Source: Kibdelosporangium sp. MJ126-NF4
GTDB taxonomy: Bacteria > Actinomycetota > Actinomycetes > Mycobacteriales > Pseudonocardiaceae
Direction of reading: 5' to 3'
Assembly: GCF_000826545.1 (NCBI RefSeq)
Contig: NZ_CDME01000002.1
Span: forward strand, 620,001 to 684,000
DNA: 64,000 nt
Shown here: positions 18,707 through 28,600 of the stretch, one piece after another
Layout of the letters: each line of letters starts with the position of its first letter
Numbering within the stretch: position 1 is the stretch's first letter
The notes under the pieces: generated by a model
What the model saw: the letters and a program-made list of their open reading frames with translations, nothing else
Told to the model about the DNA's origin: nothing
Databases searched by the model: none
Made by a program: the position numbers and the translations under genes

Positions 18707-21700
18707 CTACCCGTCCCCTCGGTCCAGCGCCGATGTCGCGGTGATCACCGCGGCCACCTCGGCGGGTTTGCTGGTCAAAAAGTAGTGCCCGCCTTCGGGC
18801 AGTTCGTGCACATCTACGCGCCCTGACACGATCCGCCAGGTGTGCCCGTCACCGTCGGTCCCGTCGTCGTCGGCGGCCAGAACCACACTGATGGGGACAT
18901 CCAGTTGCGGCAACGGGTTTTCCATCAGCTCAAGGAAATAGCGGTCGGCAGCTGTGCTGTCACGCCGGTAGGCGGCGGCGATCGCGCGGCGTGCTCGCCC
19001 GTTGAGAGCCGTCAGCTCGTCGTGCCCGCTCTGCGCACCGAGTTCGGCGACGACCTCCGCGTCACTGAGTCTCGCGGTCTGCGCGAGTGAGCGCCGCCGC
19101 CCCTCGACGTCGCCGGGAAGCTGGGCGCCGACATATATCCGGCGAACCTCGTAGCCGCGCTCGCGCAATGCGCGCGCGGTTTCCACCGCGTGCGCGGAAC
19201 CGGACGAATGTCCCCAGAGCAGAAGCGGTTTCACGGGAAGTTCGGCGATCTCCTTCGCGATGATCCCGGCGAGTGTGCGCACCTCTGCCTGCGAGTCGGG
19301 CGGTTGGACCGCGTACACCGCCAGACCTTGACCGTCGAGTGCCTTCGCGAGCGGGAGGTAGTTCACCGTGTTGCCGCCCGAATAGGGAAAGCACACCAGG
19401 GTCGCGTACTCCTGATCGGCTCCGCTGTCGAGCCGGTGCAGCAGGCCCGCCGATGCCGGCGCCGATCGATCGAGCACGAGGGCGAGGTCCGCGACCGTCG
19501 GATGGCGGACTATGTCGGCAAGTGAGATCTCGCCGCCCAGCTCGGCCACCAGCCGCAACGCCGAGAGCGAAGTGCCGCCCAGGTCGAAGAAGACGTGGTC
19601 GCGGCCGACGTGTTCGGCCGCGGTGCCGAGCACCGTGGCCCAGGCGAGGGCCAGCCGTCGTTCGGCCGGTGTTCGCGGTGCCGACACTGCCCGGCGGGGC
19701 CGGTGGGCCCCGATGGTCAGTTCGGTCAGGGCTTTGCGGTCGATCTTCCCGTTCACCGTCAGCGGCAACGTGTCCAGCCAGAAGAACTGACCGGGGACCA
19801 TGTAGTCGGGAAGTGCATCGGCGAGGGCTGCGCGCACCGAGTCGACCGGCAGTGCGGGAGGCGAGCAGTAGCAGGCGACCAGGCTCCGGTTCTCGCCACG
19901 GCCGCCGACGAGGACGGCGGCCTCTCGGACCCCCTGCACCCGGAGCAGGTGGTCCTCGATCTCGCCGATTTCGATCCGGAATCCCCGGATCTTCACCTGG
20001 TGGTCCTTGCGGCCGAGGAAGTCGAGGGTGCCGGTCGGCGTCCAGCGGCCGAAATCGCCGGAACGGTAGAACCGGTTACCCGGCACGCGTGGGTCTTCGA
20101 CGAATGCGAGCCGGGTCCGCTGCTCGTCGTTGATGTAGCCGCGGCCGACGCACACCCCGGAGAACACGATCTCGCCCGGTGCGCCGAGCGGGACCGGGCG
20201 CAGGTTTTCATCCACCACGTGCACCCGTGCGCCCGGCACGGGCCTGCCGACCGCCACGCGCGGTCCGTCGATGGCCCGGTCGAGCACCTCGTGGGTGGTG
20301 TCGTCGGAGGCTTCGGTGGCCCCATAGGCGTTGACCAGCCGAATTTCCGGGAACTGGTCGAACCACCGCCGCACCAGCTCCGGTTTCAGGGTCTCACCGG
20401 TCGCCGACACCATCCGTAGCGCGGGCAACTGCCGCGGGCGGCGCGCCAGTTCGGTGAGCAGCAGGTCCAAATAGGATGGCACGAGTTGGAGCACCTCGAT
20501 CCGGCTGGCCGCCAGCTCGTCGGCGAACCGCGCGACGTCGTGCACCACCTGCTGCGGGATCAGCACCGTGGTGCCGCCGGTGAGCAGTCCCACGACGAGC
20601 TGCCACAGCGAGATGTCGAAGCCCTGCGGCGCGTTCTGGGCCACGCGCGTGCCGTCGCCGATGCCGAGGTCATCGATCTTGGCGAGCAGATGGTTGAGCA
20701 TGCCGTCGTGCTGGCACAGGGCACCTTTGGGCTCTCCAGTCGATCCGGACGTGAAGTAGATGTAGGCCGCCTGGTCGGCGGCGACGGGCACGCCGGGATC
20801 GGCTTCGGGCTCGCCGTCCGGTCCGGGCCGCAGGTCGTGCAACGCCACCACCGCGGCGAACTGGTCGAGCGCCCGCTGCCCGGCCCGGTCGGCGAGCGCG
20901 ATCCGGCAGCCCGCACGGGAAAGCATCGCCGCGACCCGTGTGCTCGGCAGGTGCGGCTCGATCGGCAGGTAGACGCAGCCCGCCTTGAACACGGCGAGCA
21001 CCGCGGCCATCCAGTCGAGATGGCGTTCGGTGCAGACCGCGACCACGTCCTCGTGCTCGAACCCGCGCTCGACGAGCACGGTGGCGATGCGATTGGCCCG
21101 GCGGTTCAGTTCGCCGTAGGTGAGTGACTGGTCCTCGAACACCGCAGCGACCTTGTCCGGATGGGACCGCACGCGCTGTTCGAACAGTTGGTGGACCCGG
21201 AGATCCGGCAGCGCCCGCGCGGTGCCGGCAAGCTCCGCGTCCTGAAACCGGATCTCGTCGGCGGAAAGCAGGAACGACTCCCGATGGTCGGCGTCGGGTG
21301 TGGTGCACGCGGTGGTCAGGGCGGCGATGTGGTAACCGGCGATTCTGGCCGCGTACACCGCGTCCACCACGTCCGTGCGGCACCAGAGGGTCAGCCGCCC
21401 TCGGCCGATCCGTACCCGCAGGACCACGCCGTGCGGTGCCGTGCCGGCGTCGGCGCCGAAATCGGCGACTGTCTCGAACGAGACCGGCGGGACATCGAGT
21501 TCCGCGGCGAGCGCGTCGATCGGGTACTCGCCGTAGTCGGCCAGCCGCGCCAGCGCGTCGGCGGCCCGCTCGATGAGCTGTCGCCACGAAGCCTCGCGCA
21601 AGTCCAGCAAGCACGGCAGGACTCGGCCGTGCGAGCCGTGGCCGAGGCACACCTCGTCTTCGCCGCTGAGTGATCCGACTACTTTGGCGTGCGCGGCGAG

Positions 21701-21886
21701 CAGCACCGCGTCGGCAGGCAGCCGCAAACCCGCCGCCAGCTTGTCGATCGTGTTGGTCAACCCGGCGGGCAGGTCGAACTCGTGGTTCGTCCCGGTCGAC
21801 TCGGTTGTGGTGCGCCACCGGGCGATCGCGGTCGAGCCACCCCGCTGGAGCAACGCCTGCCAATGTTCACGCGCGCCGTCCTGCAT
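18707..21886 (-). CDS. NRPS-like protein: half C domain-A-PCP-TE
   Basis: 1059 residues. Residues about 1-200 look like only the C-terminal half of a condensation domain, with no HHxxxDG motif. A domain about 225-735 (FTSGSTGEPKGA near 382; NAYGATEASDD; NGKIDRK), PCP about 740-805 (LGGTSLSAL), and a C-terminal thioesterase about 820-1059 (WGHSSGS near 893). Such free-standing A-PCP-TE proteins hold one amino acid for modification and then release it, so this is probably a precursor-making enzyme and not an elongation module. Hand-read pocket: D-I-W-Q-S-T-A-D-D-K, with acidic residues at 330/331 that could suit a basic substrate such as arginine. The ATG has CGGAGG upstream. It diverges from the oxygenase gene across palindrome C and is followed directly by the aldehyde dehydrogenase. 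Confidence 0.9.
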   Translation of the reverse strand: MQDGAREHWQALLQRGGSTAIARWRTTTESTGTNHEFDLPAGLTNTIDKLAAGLRLPADAVLLAAHAKVVGSLSGEDEVCLGHGSHGRVLPCLLDLREASWRQLIERAADALARLADYGEYPIDALAAELDVPPVSFETVADFGADAGTAPHGVVLRVRIGRGRLTLWCRTDVVDAVYAARIAGYHIAALTTACTTPDADHRESFLLSADEIRFQDAELAGTARALPDLRVHQLFEQRVRSHPDKVAAVFEDQSLTYGELNRRANRIATVLVERGFEHEDVVAVCTERHLDWMAAVLAVFKAGCVYLPIEPHLPSTRVAAMLSRAGCRIALADRAGQRALDQFAAVVALHDLRPGPDGEPEADPGVPVAADQAAYIYFTSGSTGEPKGALCQHDGMLNHLLAKIDDLGIGDGTRVAQNAPQGFDISLWQLVVGLLTGGTTVLIPQQVVHDVARFADELAASRIEVLQLVPSYLDLLLTELARRPRQLPALRMVSATGETLKPELVRRWFDQFPEIRLVNAYGATEASDDTTHEVLDRAIDGPRVAVGRPVPGARVHVVDENLRPVPLGAPGEIVFSGVCVGRGYINDEQRTRLAFVEDPRVPGNRFYRSGDFGRWTPTGTLDFLGRKDHQVKIRGFRIEIGEIEDHLLRVQGVREAAVLVGGRGENRSLVACYCSPPALPVDSVRAALADALPDYMVPGQFFWLDTLPLTVNGKIDRKALTELTIGAHRPRRAVSAPRTPAERRLALAWATVLGTAAEHVGRDHVFFDLGGTSLSALRLVAELGGEISLADIVRHPTVADLALVLDRSAPASAGLLHRLDSGADQEYATLVCFPYSGGNTVNYLPLAKALDGQGLAVYAVQPPDSQAEVRTLAGIIAKEIAELPVKPLLLWGHSSGSAHAVETARALRERGYEVRRIYVGAQLPGDVEGRRRSLAQTARLSDAEVVAELGAQSGHDELTALNGRARRAIAAAYRRDSTAADRYFLELMENPLPQLDVPISVVLAADDDGTDGDGHTWRIVSGRVDVHELPEGGHYFLTSKPAEVAAVITATSALDRGDG

Positions 21887-21934
21887 GTGCGTGACCTCCG
21901 GGAGCGGACGCGGAAACCTGGCTGTCCCATGACA

Positions 21935-21978
21935 ATGCCGACCGGCCCGGCGTCGTCCCAGTCGGGAGAAGACCTGAC
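21935..21978 (-). promoter_or_regulatory. Palindromic regulator site C with conserved promoter block
   Basis: On the minus strand the palindrome is GTCAGGTCTTCTCCCGAC (21978-21961), 75 bp before the A-PCP-TE start codon. The following 26 bp are nearly identical to the sequence after site D: from CCCGAC onward 30 of 32 positions match. The site lies in the divergent gap to the oxygenase operon and could serve both directions. Confidence 0.6.
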
Positions 21979-22071
21979 GTTACGGCGCGGCGCGGGCGCG
22001 CCACTCTGGTAGAGGATCATGGAGCGCGGGATGTCGTGCGGCCGCCGTGGTGTGACGAGGAGGAATTCCCA

Positions 22072-23061
22072 ATGGTCGTTCCTGGCGACGGCGGCACCGT
22101 TCGCCATGCCGCGCGAATGCTCGCCGACATCGCCACCGGGCTCGCCCGTGATGGTGCCACCGCCGAGGACGTCTGCTGGCGGCACTTTGATGGTGTGCCG
22201 CACGAGTTGGCGACGGTGCTGGCGCCACATCTGCACCCGCCCGACCGCAGTTCGGGGGTCCGAGTTGTCCGCGGCCTGCTCGCCGAACTCGGCGATCCAG
22301 GGCCGACACCGAGACAGTGGGGTGAGCCTCGCTCCGAAGGGGCCCGCGCGCTGGACATAGCCATTCTGCTGACCGGCTCGGTGCTCGGCCGGGTGTTCGG
22401 CTGGGAGGGACAGCAGGACGGGCATCTCGTGCACGACATACTGCCCAGCAGGGGGTTCGAGGACAGCCAGGTGGGTGCGAGCAGCCTGACATCGCTCGCC
22501 TGGCACACAGAGGATTCGTTTCATCCCGGGCGGGCCGCGCTGCTGTTGCTGGCGTGCGTTCGCGACCAGGACGGGATCGGCAGCCGGCTGGCGAGTATCC
22601 GCACGGCAGGGCTTTCCGCCCAACAGCTGGCCCTGCTGCGCAGACGCGAGGTGCAGATCCTGCCGGACGACTCGTATCCGCCGTTGCCGGACGGCTCGTC
22701 GCGGCCACAGCTGGTGGCGACCGTCTGGGACGCCGATGACGGCATCTGCCTGCGCTACGACCCGTCGTACAGCCGGATCCCCGACGCAGGTCCCGAGTTC
22801 CGCGCGGCGTACGCGGCGTTGGGCGCGGCGCTCGACCGATGCGGCCACACAGTGCCGATCGGCCGTGGCGACATCCTCGTGATCGACAACGACGTCGCCG
22901 TGCACGGCCGCTCGGCTTTCACGCCCCGGTACGACGGCACGGACCGGTGGCTCAAGCGGGTGCTCATCGGCCTGCCGCGCGACCGTCCAGCCTACGAATG
23001 CTCGGAAACAGGCTGCGGCCAGCGCCAGGTGGAGTCGTTCCTTGTGCGGGAGACGCCGTGA
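22072..23061 (+). CDS. Fe(II)/2-oxoglutarate-dependent amino acid hydroxylase, VioC/AsnO-like
   Basis: 329 residues with the features of the clavaminate-synthase-like family: iron-binding HxE in LAWHTEDSFHP (His near 144), ILPDDSY strand, and the distal His in AVHGRSAF (near 276) followed by the 2-oxoglutarate-binding region RYDGTDRWLKRVLI. Relatives hydroxylate free Arg (VioC, OrfP) or Asn (AsnO) at C3. Here it may act on free amino acid or on the substrate held by the neighbouring A-PCP-TE protein. ATG 22072 is chosen because GAGGAGG lies about 8 bp upstream; GTG 22036 would add a poorly conserved tail. Its stop overlaps the start of the next gene (GTGA). Confidence 0.9.
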   Translation: MVVPGDGGTVRHAARMLADIATGLARDGATAEDVCWRHFDGVPHELATVLAPHLHPPDRSSGVRVVRGLLAELGDPGPTPRQWGEPRSEGARALDIAILLTGSVLGRVFGWEGQQDGHLVHDILPSRGFEDSQVGASSLTSLAWHTEDSFHPGRAALLLLACVRDQDGIGSRLASIRTAGLSAQQLALLRRREVQILPDDSYPPLPDGSSRPQLVATVWDADDGICLRYDPSYSRIPDAGPEFRAAYAALGAALDRCGHTVPIGRGDILVIDNDVAVHGRSAFTPRYDGTDRWLKRVLIGLPRDRPAYECSETGCGQRQVESFLVRETP

Positions 23062-24272
23062 TCGATCTACCCGGCCCGGTCCGAGATATCCCGGCCGAGG
23101 TGCTCAAGCTGCCGATATTCGGGCAGTTTCCGGGGCTGAGGCCCGGGGTCAGGCGTTTCGACGGACCGGGCGGCACACTCGTGCACGCCGCCGTCCGGGA
23201 CGCGATGGCGGCGTATCTCGGCAGCGAGCACGTGTCCAACGATCATGGCGCGTTCGCGGCCAGCCGGGTTTCGGACTCGATCGTCGAATGGTCGGCAGGC
23301 CAGATCAGGCGGTTGCTCGGAGCGTCGGGCGGCCACGTCGCGTTCGCCGCGAACATGACCACCGCGACGGCTCTGTTCGCGCGCGCTGTGGCGGCCGGGA
23401 TCCAGCCAGGCGACGAGATCGTCTGTACCGAACTCGACCACGAGGCCAACGTCGTTCCCTGGGCCGCGATGGCGGCGTCCCGAGACGCAGTTGTTCGCAC
23501 GGCCCGGCTGTCCAGCCAGGGCACTCTGTCCGTTTCGGCGGTGAGTGACCTGATCACCCCGCGGACGAAGTGGGTCGCGGTGACTGCGGCGTCGAACGCA
23601 CTGGGCTCGGTGCCCGACCTGCCAGCGATCATCGCTTCGGCGCACCGGGCCGGAGCGAGGGTTTACGTGGATGGGGTGCAGGCGGTCGCGCACCTGCCGG
23701 TGGACGTCGAATCGTGGGGTTGCGACGCGTTCGTGACGGCGGCGTACAAGTGGTACGGACCGCACCTCGGCGTGTTGTACGTGGCCGACGAGGTGGCGGA
23801 AACGATGAGTCTGGCCGAGCAGGTGCCCTCGGCGGGTACCGAACTGCCCGGCCGGATCTCGCTGGGCACCACGAACTTCGAAGCCGTGCTCGGCACCGGC
23901 GTGGCCGCGGCGGTACTACACGGTTGGGACCGCGCCGAGTTGGCCGAACGCGAGGGGAAACTCGCGGAGTCGCTGATCTCCTCGCTCGAAGCCGTGCCCG
24001 GTGTCCGGCTGCTCGGGCCCGGCGCCGGTACCGCGCGGGTGCCCGTGGTGAGCTTCCAGGTCCCCGGCGTTCCCGCGGCCGAAGTCGCCGGGCGGCTGGC
24101 AGGGGCGGGGATCGCGGTGTGGCACGGGAGTTTCTACGCCGCCGCGGCGATACGCGCGGTGGCCGTCGGCGAACCCGCAGCCGTGCGAGCCGGGATCGCC
24201 TGCTACACAACGGAGGAAGACGTGCTTGCGCTCGTGGGCGCGGTTCGGGAGGTAGCCACCGGTGCGCGCTAG
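23058..24272 (+). CDS. Class V aminotransferase / cysteine-desulfurase-like PLP enzyme
   Basis: 404 residues. The PLP lysine sits in TAAYKWYGPHLGVLY (near 230), the form seen in the cysteine-desulfurase-like subgroup that lacks the usual mobile cysteine loop. Other marks are NDHGAFAASR near the N-terminus, ELDHEANVVPW and VYVDGVQAVAHLP. Related proteins act as aminotransferases, lyases or epimerases. The GTG start at 23058 overlaps the oxygenase stop, so the two are translationally coupled; the gene also overlaps the next by 11 bp. Together with the oxygenase and the ATP-grasp enzyme it forms a three-gene unit likely to make an unusual amino acid. Exact reaction unknown. Confidence 0.85.
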   Translation: MIDLPGPVRDIPAEVLKLPIFGQFPGLRPGVRRFDGPGGTLVHAAVRDAMAAYLGSEHVSNDHGAFAASRVSDSIVEWSAGQIRRLLGASGGHVAFAANMTTATALFARAVAAGIQPGDEIVCTELDHEANVVPWAAMAASRDAVVRTARLSSQGTLSVSAVSDLITPRTKWVAVTAASNALGSVPDLPAIIASAHRAGARVYVDGVQAVAHLPVDVESWGCDAFVTAAYKWYGPHLGVLYVADEVAETMSLAEQVPSAGTELPGRISLGTTNFEAVLGTGVAAAVLHGWDRAELAEREGKLAESLISSLEAVPGVRLLGPGAGTARVPVVSFQVPGVPAAEVAGRLAGAGIAVWHGSFYAAAAIRAVAVGEPAAVRAGIACYTTEEDVLALVGAVREVATGAR

Positions 24273-25626
24273 GGACCGGCTCGCCACGGTGGTGGGCGTA
24301 CTCACCCGGCATTGGGCGGGACGGCGTGTGGTCCTGGTGGCCGACCATCTCAACGGCGGGATGAAAGCACTGGCCGAAGAACTGCGAAACGTCGGCGCGA
24401 CGGTGGCGGCGATCGTTCTCAACACACGACCCACCGCTGGAGTGGCTGCCGCCGAACACGTGTGGAGTTGTGCGGAGCACGGTCTCGAAATGACCCACAG
24501 CCAGTTCGAGTCCTGGTTGTGCACGCCATCGGCTGAACTGCTCGGCTGGCTGGACGGGATGGACCCGCGTCGGGAGTGGACGGCGCTGGGCACCACGTAC
24601 GCCGAGGCCCGCGAACTCGGCGGGCGCCCGTTCTACGGCCACTGGTGCGCGGAGTGGGCCGTGTGGGAGGACAAGACCCGCATCGACGAACTCTGGCGGG
24701 AAGCCGAGGTCCCCTCACCGCCGTACGCGGTGACCGGGGCAGGGGATCCGGGGCTGCCGGAAGTCGTCGCGCGGGTCGATCAGGGGCACGGTGTAGTGCT
24801 GGCGGTGGACTCCAGCCGGGGTGCCCTGGGCAGTTCCCACGGACTGTGCTGGGTCAGGAATCGGCAGGAGTTCGACGCCGCGGTCGAGGGACTGCGTGAT
24901 CGCACCGACCGGGTGCGGGTGGCCGCGTTCATGCCGGGGGTACCGTGCAGTGTCCTCGCGATGGTGCTGCCTGACGGCGTCGCGGTGTTCGATCCGTTCG
25001 AGATCCTGACCTTGCGGGATCGGATGAACGGCCGGTTTGTCTACTGTGGCACCTCGACCTGGTGGCGGCCGGACCCGCGGGCGCGCGAGGAGATCCGGCG
25101 CCATGTGCGCGCGGTCGGACAGAAGCTGGCCCAGGATCTCGCGTATACGGGCATGTTCAGCGTCGACGGTGTGCTCGGCGCACGAGGTTTCCTTGCCACG
25201 GAACTGAACCCGCGGCATGTGTCCGGGCTCGGCCTGCGGGCCGGCTGGCCGGAATTCCCCACCCGGCTGCTCAACCGCGCGGTGCAGACCGGCGTTCCCG
25301 GCGACCTCGGCTGCGCCCGTGCGGACCTCGAGCCGACCGTTCGGCGGACGGTGCGCCTCGTCGCGTCGTGTTCGGTGTGGGTGCCGGTGCCAGGCCTTGG
25401 GGACGAGCCGGAAACCACTGTCCGGGTGGTGTCGCGGGGAACGGAACACGCGGTGCGCTACCGGGCTGAGCGGGAAGGGGCGTGGCTCCTGGGCGCTGAT
25501 CCGCTGCCAGGCGATGGTGCCCTCGGGCCGCTCGCGGCCGCGCTCGCGGCTCGGCTCGGCTCGGCGAGCCTGGTCTCCTTCGCGACGGACGCACCGCGAT
25601 CATCGTTCGTGGCCGTCAGCGGCTGA
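24262..25626 (+). CDS. ATP-grasp domain protein
   Basis: 454 residues. The central and C-terminal parts have an ATP-grasp arrangement: RVAAFMPGVPCSVLAMV (core strand and binding residues), YTGMFSVDG and the Mg-binding FLATELNPRHVSG near 315-327. The N-terminal third (VVLVADHLNGGMKALAEEL) is a pre-ATP-grasp Rossmann-like part. These enzymes ligate a carboxylate to an amine or other nucleophile through an acyl-phosphate. Substrates are not evident. The GTG start lies 11 bp inside the upstream PLP gene. The gene converges on the A-PCP-C synthetase and their ends overlap by 11 bp. Confidence 0.82.
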   Translation: MRARDRLATVVGVLTRHWAGRRVVLVADHLNGGMKALAEELRNVGATVAAIVLNTRPTAGVAAAEHVWSCAEHGLEMTHSQFESWLCTPSAELLGWLDGMDPRREWTALGTTYAEARELGGRPFYGHWCAEWAVWEDKTRIDELWREAEVPSPPYAVTGAGDPGLPEVVARVDQGHGVVLAVDSSRGALGSSHGLCWVRNRQEFDAAVEGLRDRTDRVRVAAFMPGVPCSVLAMVLPDGVAVFDPFEILTLRDRMNGRFVYCGTSTWWRPDPRAREEIRRHVRAVGQKLAQDLAYTGMFSVDGVLGARGFLATELNPRHVSGLGLRAGWPEFPTRLLNRAVQTGVPGDLGCARADLEPTVRRTVRLVASCSVWVPVPGLGDEPETTVRVVSRGTEHAVRYRAEREGAWLLGADPLPGDGALGPLAAALAARLGSASLVSFATDAPRSSFVAVSG

Positions 25627-28600
25627 GGTCGGCCAACGGTCGGTGCGGTTGGCCGGGCACGGCGGCAAGCACATCGCCGAACCTGGTGATCAGCGCGTGG
25701 ACGCGCGGGGAAGTGAGCAGGGAGGGCTGGAAGGTGGCCGCCAGCCGGAGCCGGTGGCCGGGGGTGACGACAAGGCTGAGCGGGTAGTGGGAGTCCTCCG
25801 CGACGTCGACCCCGGTCAGTCGTAGCCGGTCGCCGCCGGGCGCGCACGCCGGCCTCAGCGCCTGGTTCTCGAACACGACCAGTGTGTCGAACAGTCCTGT
25901 CGTTCCGGCCAGCCGCAGTGTGTCGCTCAGCGCGAGGTGCTGATGCGGCGACAGGTGGGAATGCTGATCTTGAACGTGCTCCAGCACCGTCAGCAGGGCC
26001 TGCGACGGCTCGACGTTGACCCGCACGGGAACCGTGTTGATCAGAGTGCCCACCATCTTCTCGACGCCGGGGATCTCGGGTGCCCGCCCGGAAACCGTGG
26101 TGCCGAACACGACGTCCCGGGCTCCGGTCTCCTCGCCCAGCAGAGTCGCCCACAGGCCGTGGACGATGGTGTTGAGCGTGAGGCCGTGCTCGCGGCCGAA
26201 CTCGTCGAGGCGTTGGGTCGTGGCCGCGGGCAGCTCGACCACGACCCGGTCCCGCGTGCCGGATTCGGACGCCCCCGCCGCCAGATTGGTCGGAATCACG
26301 CCGTCGAGGGCCTCCTTCCATGCGTTCACCGCGGCCTGGCGGTCTCGCGTCGCGAGCCAGTGCAGGTAATGCCGGTAGGGAGAAACGGGCGGCAGCGCGC
26401 GGTCACCGTGATAGAGCGCGAGCAGCTCTTCGACCACCACGGCCAGCGACCATCCATCGAGCGCGGCGTGATGATAGGTGATCACCAGCCGGTGCCGTTC
26501 GGCGCCGAGGCGCAGGAGATGGAAGCGCAGCAACGGCGCCTGGGTGAGGTCGAAGCGCGAGCGGCGGTCCGGCACCGCGGTGTCGGCTCCCGTCGAGTCA
26601 GTTTCACGCCAGGGAAGTTCAGCGGCGGACGAGACGAGCTGCAGCGGCCGGGGCAGGCCGTCGAACCGGAAGGCGGTCCGGAGCGCGCCGTGCCTGGCGA
26701 TCAGCGCGCGCGCGGCGTCACGCAGCGCCTCGCGATCCAGTCGCCCATCCAGCCGCAGGGTCAACTGTTCGACATAGGCGTCATCGGTGTGCCCGGCGGA
26801 CAGGGAGTGGAACAGCAGGCCTTGCTGAAGCGGGGTGACTGGCAGTATCTCTTCCAGATCCGGGGTGTCGGACTGCAGTAGCCGCAGTTGCCCGGCGGGC
26901 AGGCAGATCAGGGGATGGCGCCGGTCCGGGCCCGGCTCGGCCGGTGGCTTGACCGAAGCCGCCGCGGCGAGCGCGCGCGGCGTCTGGAACCGGAAGACGT
27001 CAGCCGCGGTGATGTCCAGTCCCGCCTCTCTGGCCTGGATCACCACTTGGAGCACCCCGACACTGTCACCGCCCGCTCGCACGAACCCGTCGTCGGCCCC
27101 GATGCCCGGGACAGCCAGCACCTCGCGGTAGACCGCGACGAGCGCGGCTTCCACCGGTGTTTCGGCTGGGGCGCCGCCCACGTCGAAAACCGGCTCAGGC
27201 AGAGCCTTGACGTCGATCTTCCCACTCGGGGTGCGCGGCAACCGGTCGACGGTGACGACCGCCGCGGGCACCATGTGCCTGGGCAGCATGTCCGCCAGTC
27301 CGGCGAGGATCTCCCACGGTTCGGGGTGCGCGCCGGGAGCCGGGCGGAGGTAGGCGACGAGACGGTTGAGGCCGAGCCGGTCCTGCCGTGCGGTCACCAC
27401 GGCGGCGGCTACGTCGGTGCGTGCGACCAGCAGAGCCTCGATTTCGCCGGTCTCGACCCGGAACCCGTGCACCTTGATCTGGTTGTCAGCTCGGCCGAGA
27501 TACTGGAGATCACCGCTCGGAAGGCGGCGGACGACATCGCCGGTGCGGTACATCCTGGTGCCTGCGGCGCCGAACGGGTCCGGCACGAAAACCATTCCGG
27601 TCAGGGCCGGCCTGTTCAGGTAGCCTCTCGCCAGCCCGGCGCCCGCGATGTACAGGTCGCCGGCGGCGTTGTCGCCGACCGGGCGAAGGTCCTCGTCGAG
27701 GACGTAGGCTGTGGTGTTCCACAACGCGCGCCCGATCGGCGCGGGAGAAACAGCGGTGTGCGCGTCGGCGATCCAGGTGGTCACGTCCTGCATCTCGGCT
27801 GAGCCGTAGTGGTTGTGGATTCGCCTGCCGGGACGGGCGCGCAGGAAACGGGACACGCTGCCGCGCAGGGTGAGCGCCTCGCCGGACTGGATCATGTCGG
27901 TCAGCGCGTCGAGCGTGACGCCGGCCGCCTCGGCCGCGTCGCAGATGCTTTCGATCATCACGTTGGGCAGAAAGAGCTGCTGGATGCGCTCCGACTGGAG
28001 CCAGCGCACGAGGCGGATGGGATCCCGGCGGGTCTGCTCCGCGGGGATCACCAGGCACTTGCCGTGCACCAGGGTCCCGAGTATCTCGTGCATGACGACG
28101 TCGAACCCGATCGCCGACAGGTGGCCGGTGCGTGTGCCCGGCTCGGTGGGCAGGGTGGCGGCATGCCACGACAGGAGATTGACCAGGCCGGCACCAGGCA
28201 TCAGGACACCTTTGGGGCGGCCGGTGGAGCCGGAGGTGTAGATCGCGTAGATCGGATGGGCCGGTAGCAGCCTGGACGTGCGGTTGCCATCGGTCAGGTC
28301 GTGCTCCGCGAGATCCGCGGGTTCGTCCCGGCCGGGCCAGATCAGCTGGTCGCGGAAGGACAGATCCGGGTGACCGGTCGCGGTCAGCAGCAACACCGGC
28401 GCGGCGTCGCTGAGCAGGAACCTGTTGCGCTCAGCGGGGTAGGTGAGGTCGAGCGGAAGGAACACCGCACCCGCCTTCAGCACCGCCATGAAGGCGGTGA
28501 TCAGCTCGGCCGAGCGGGGCAGCGCCACTGCGACGACGCGCTCGGGCCCGGCGCCGCGACTGACCAGCAGCCGGGCCAGTCGGTTCGCCCGACTGTTCAG

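Noticed and set aside
22072..25626. Capreomycidine, streptolidine or enduracididine pathway
   Set aside because: The VioC-like hydroxylase suggests it, but the PLP partner is a class V enzyme and not the VioD/MppP type, so no named pathway is claimed.
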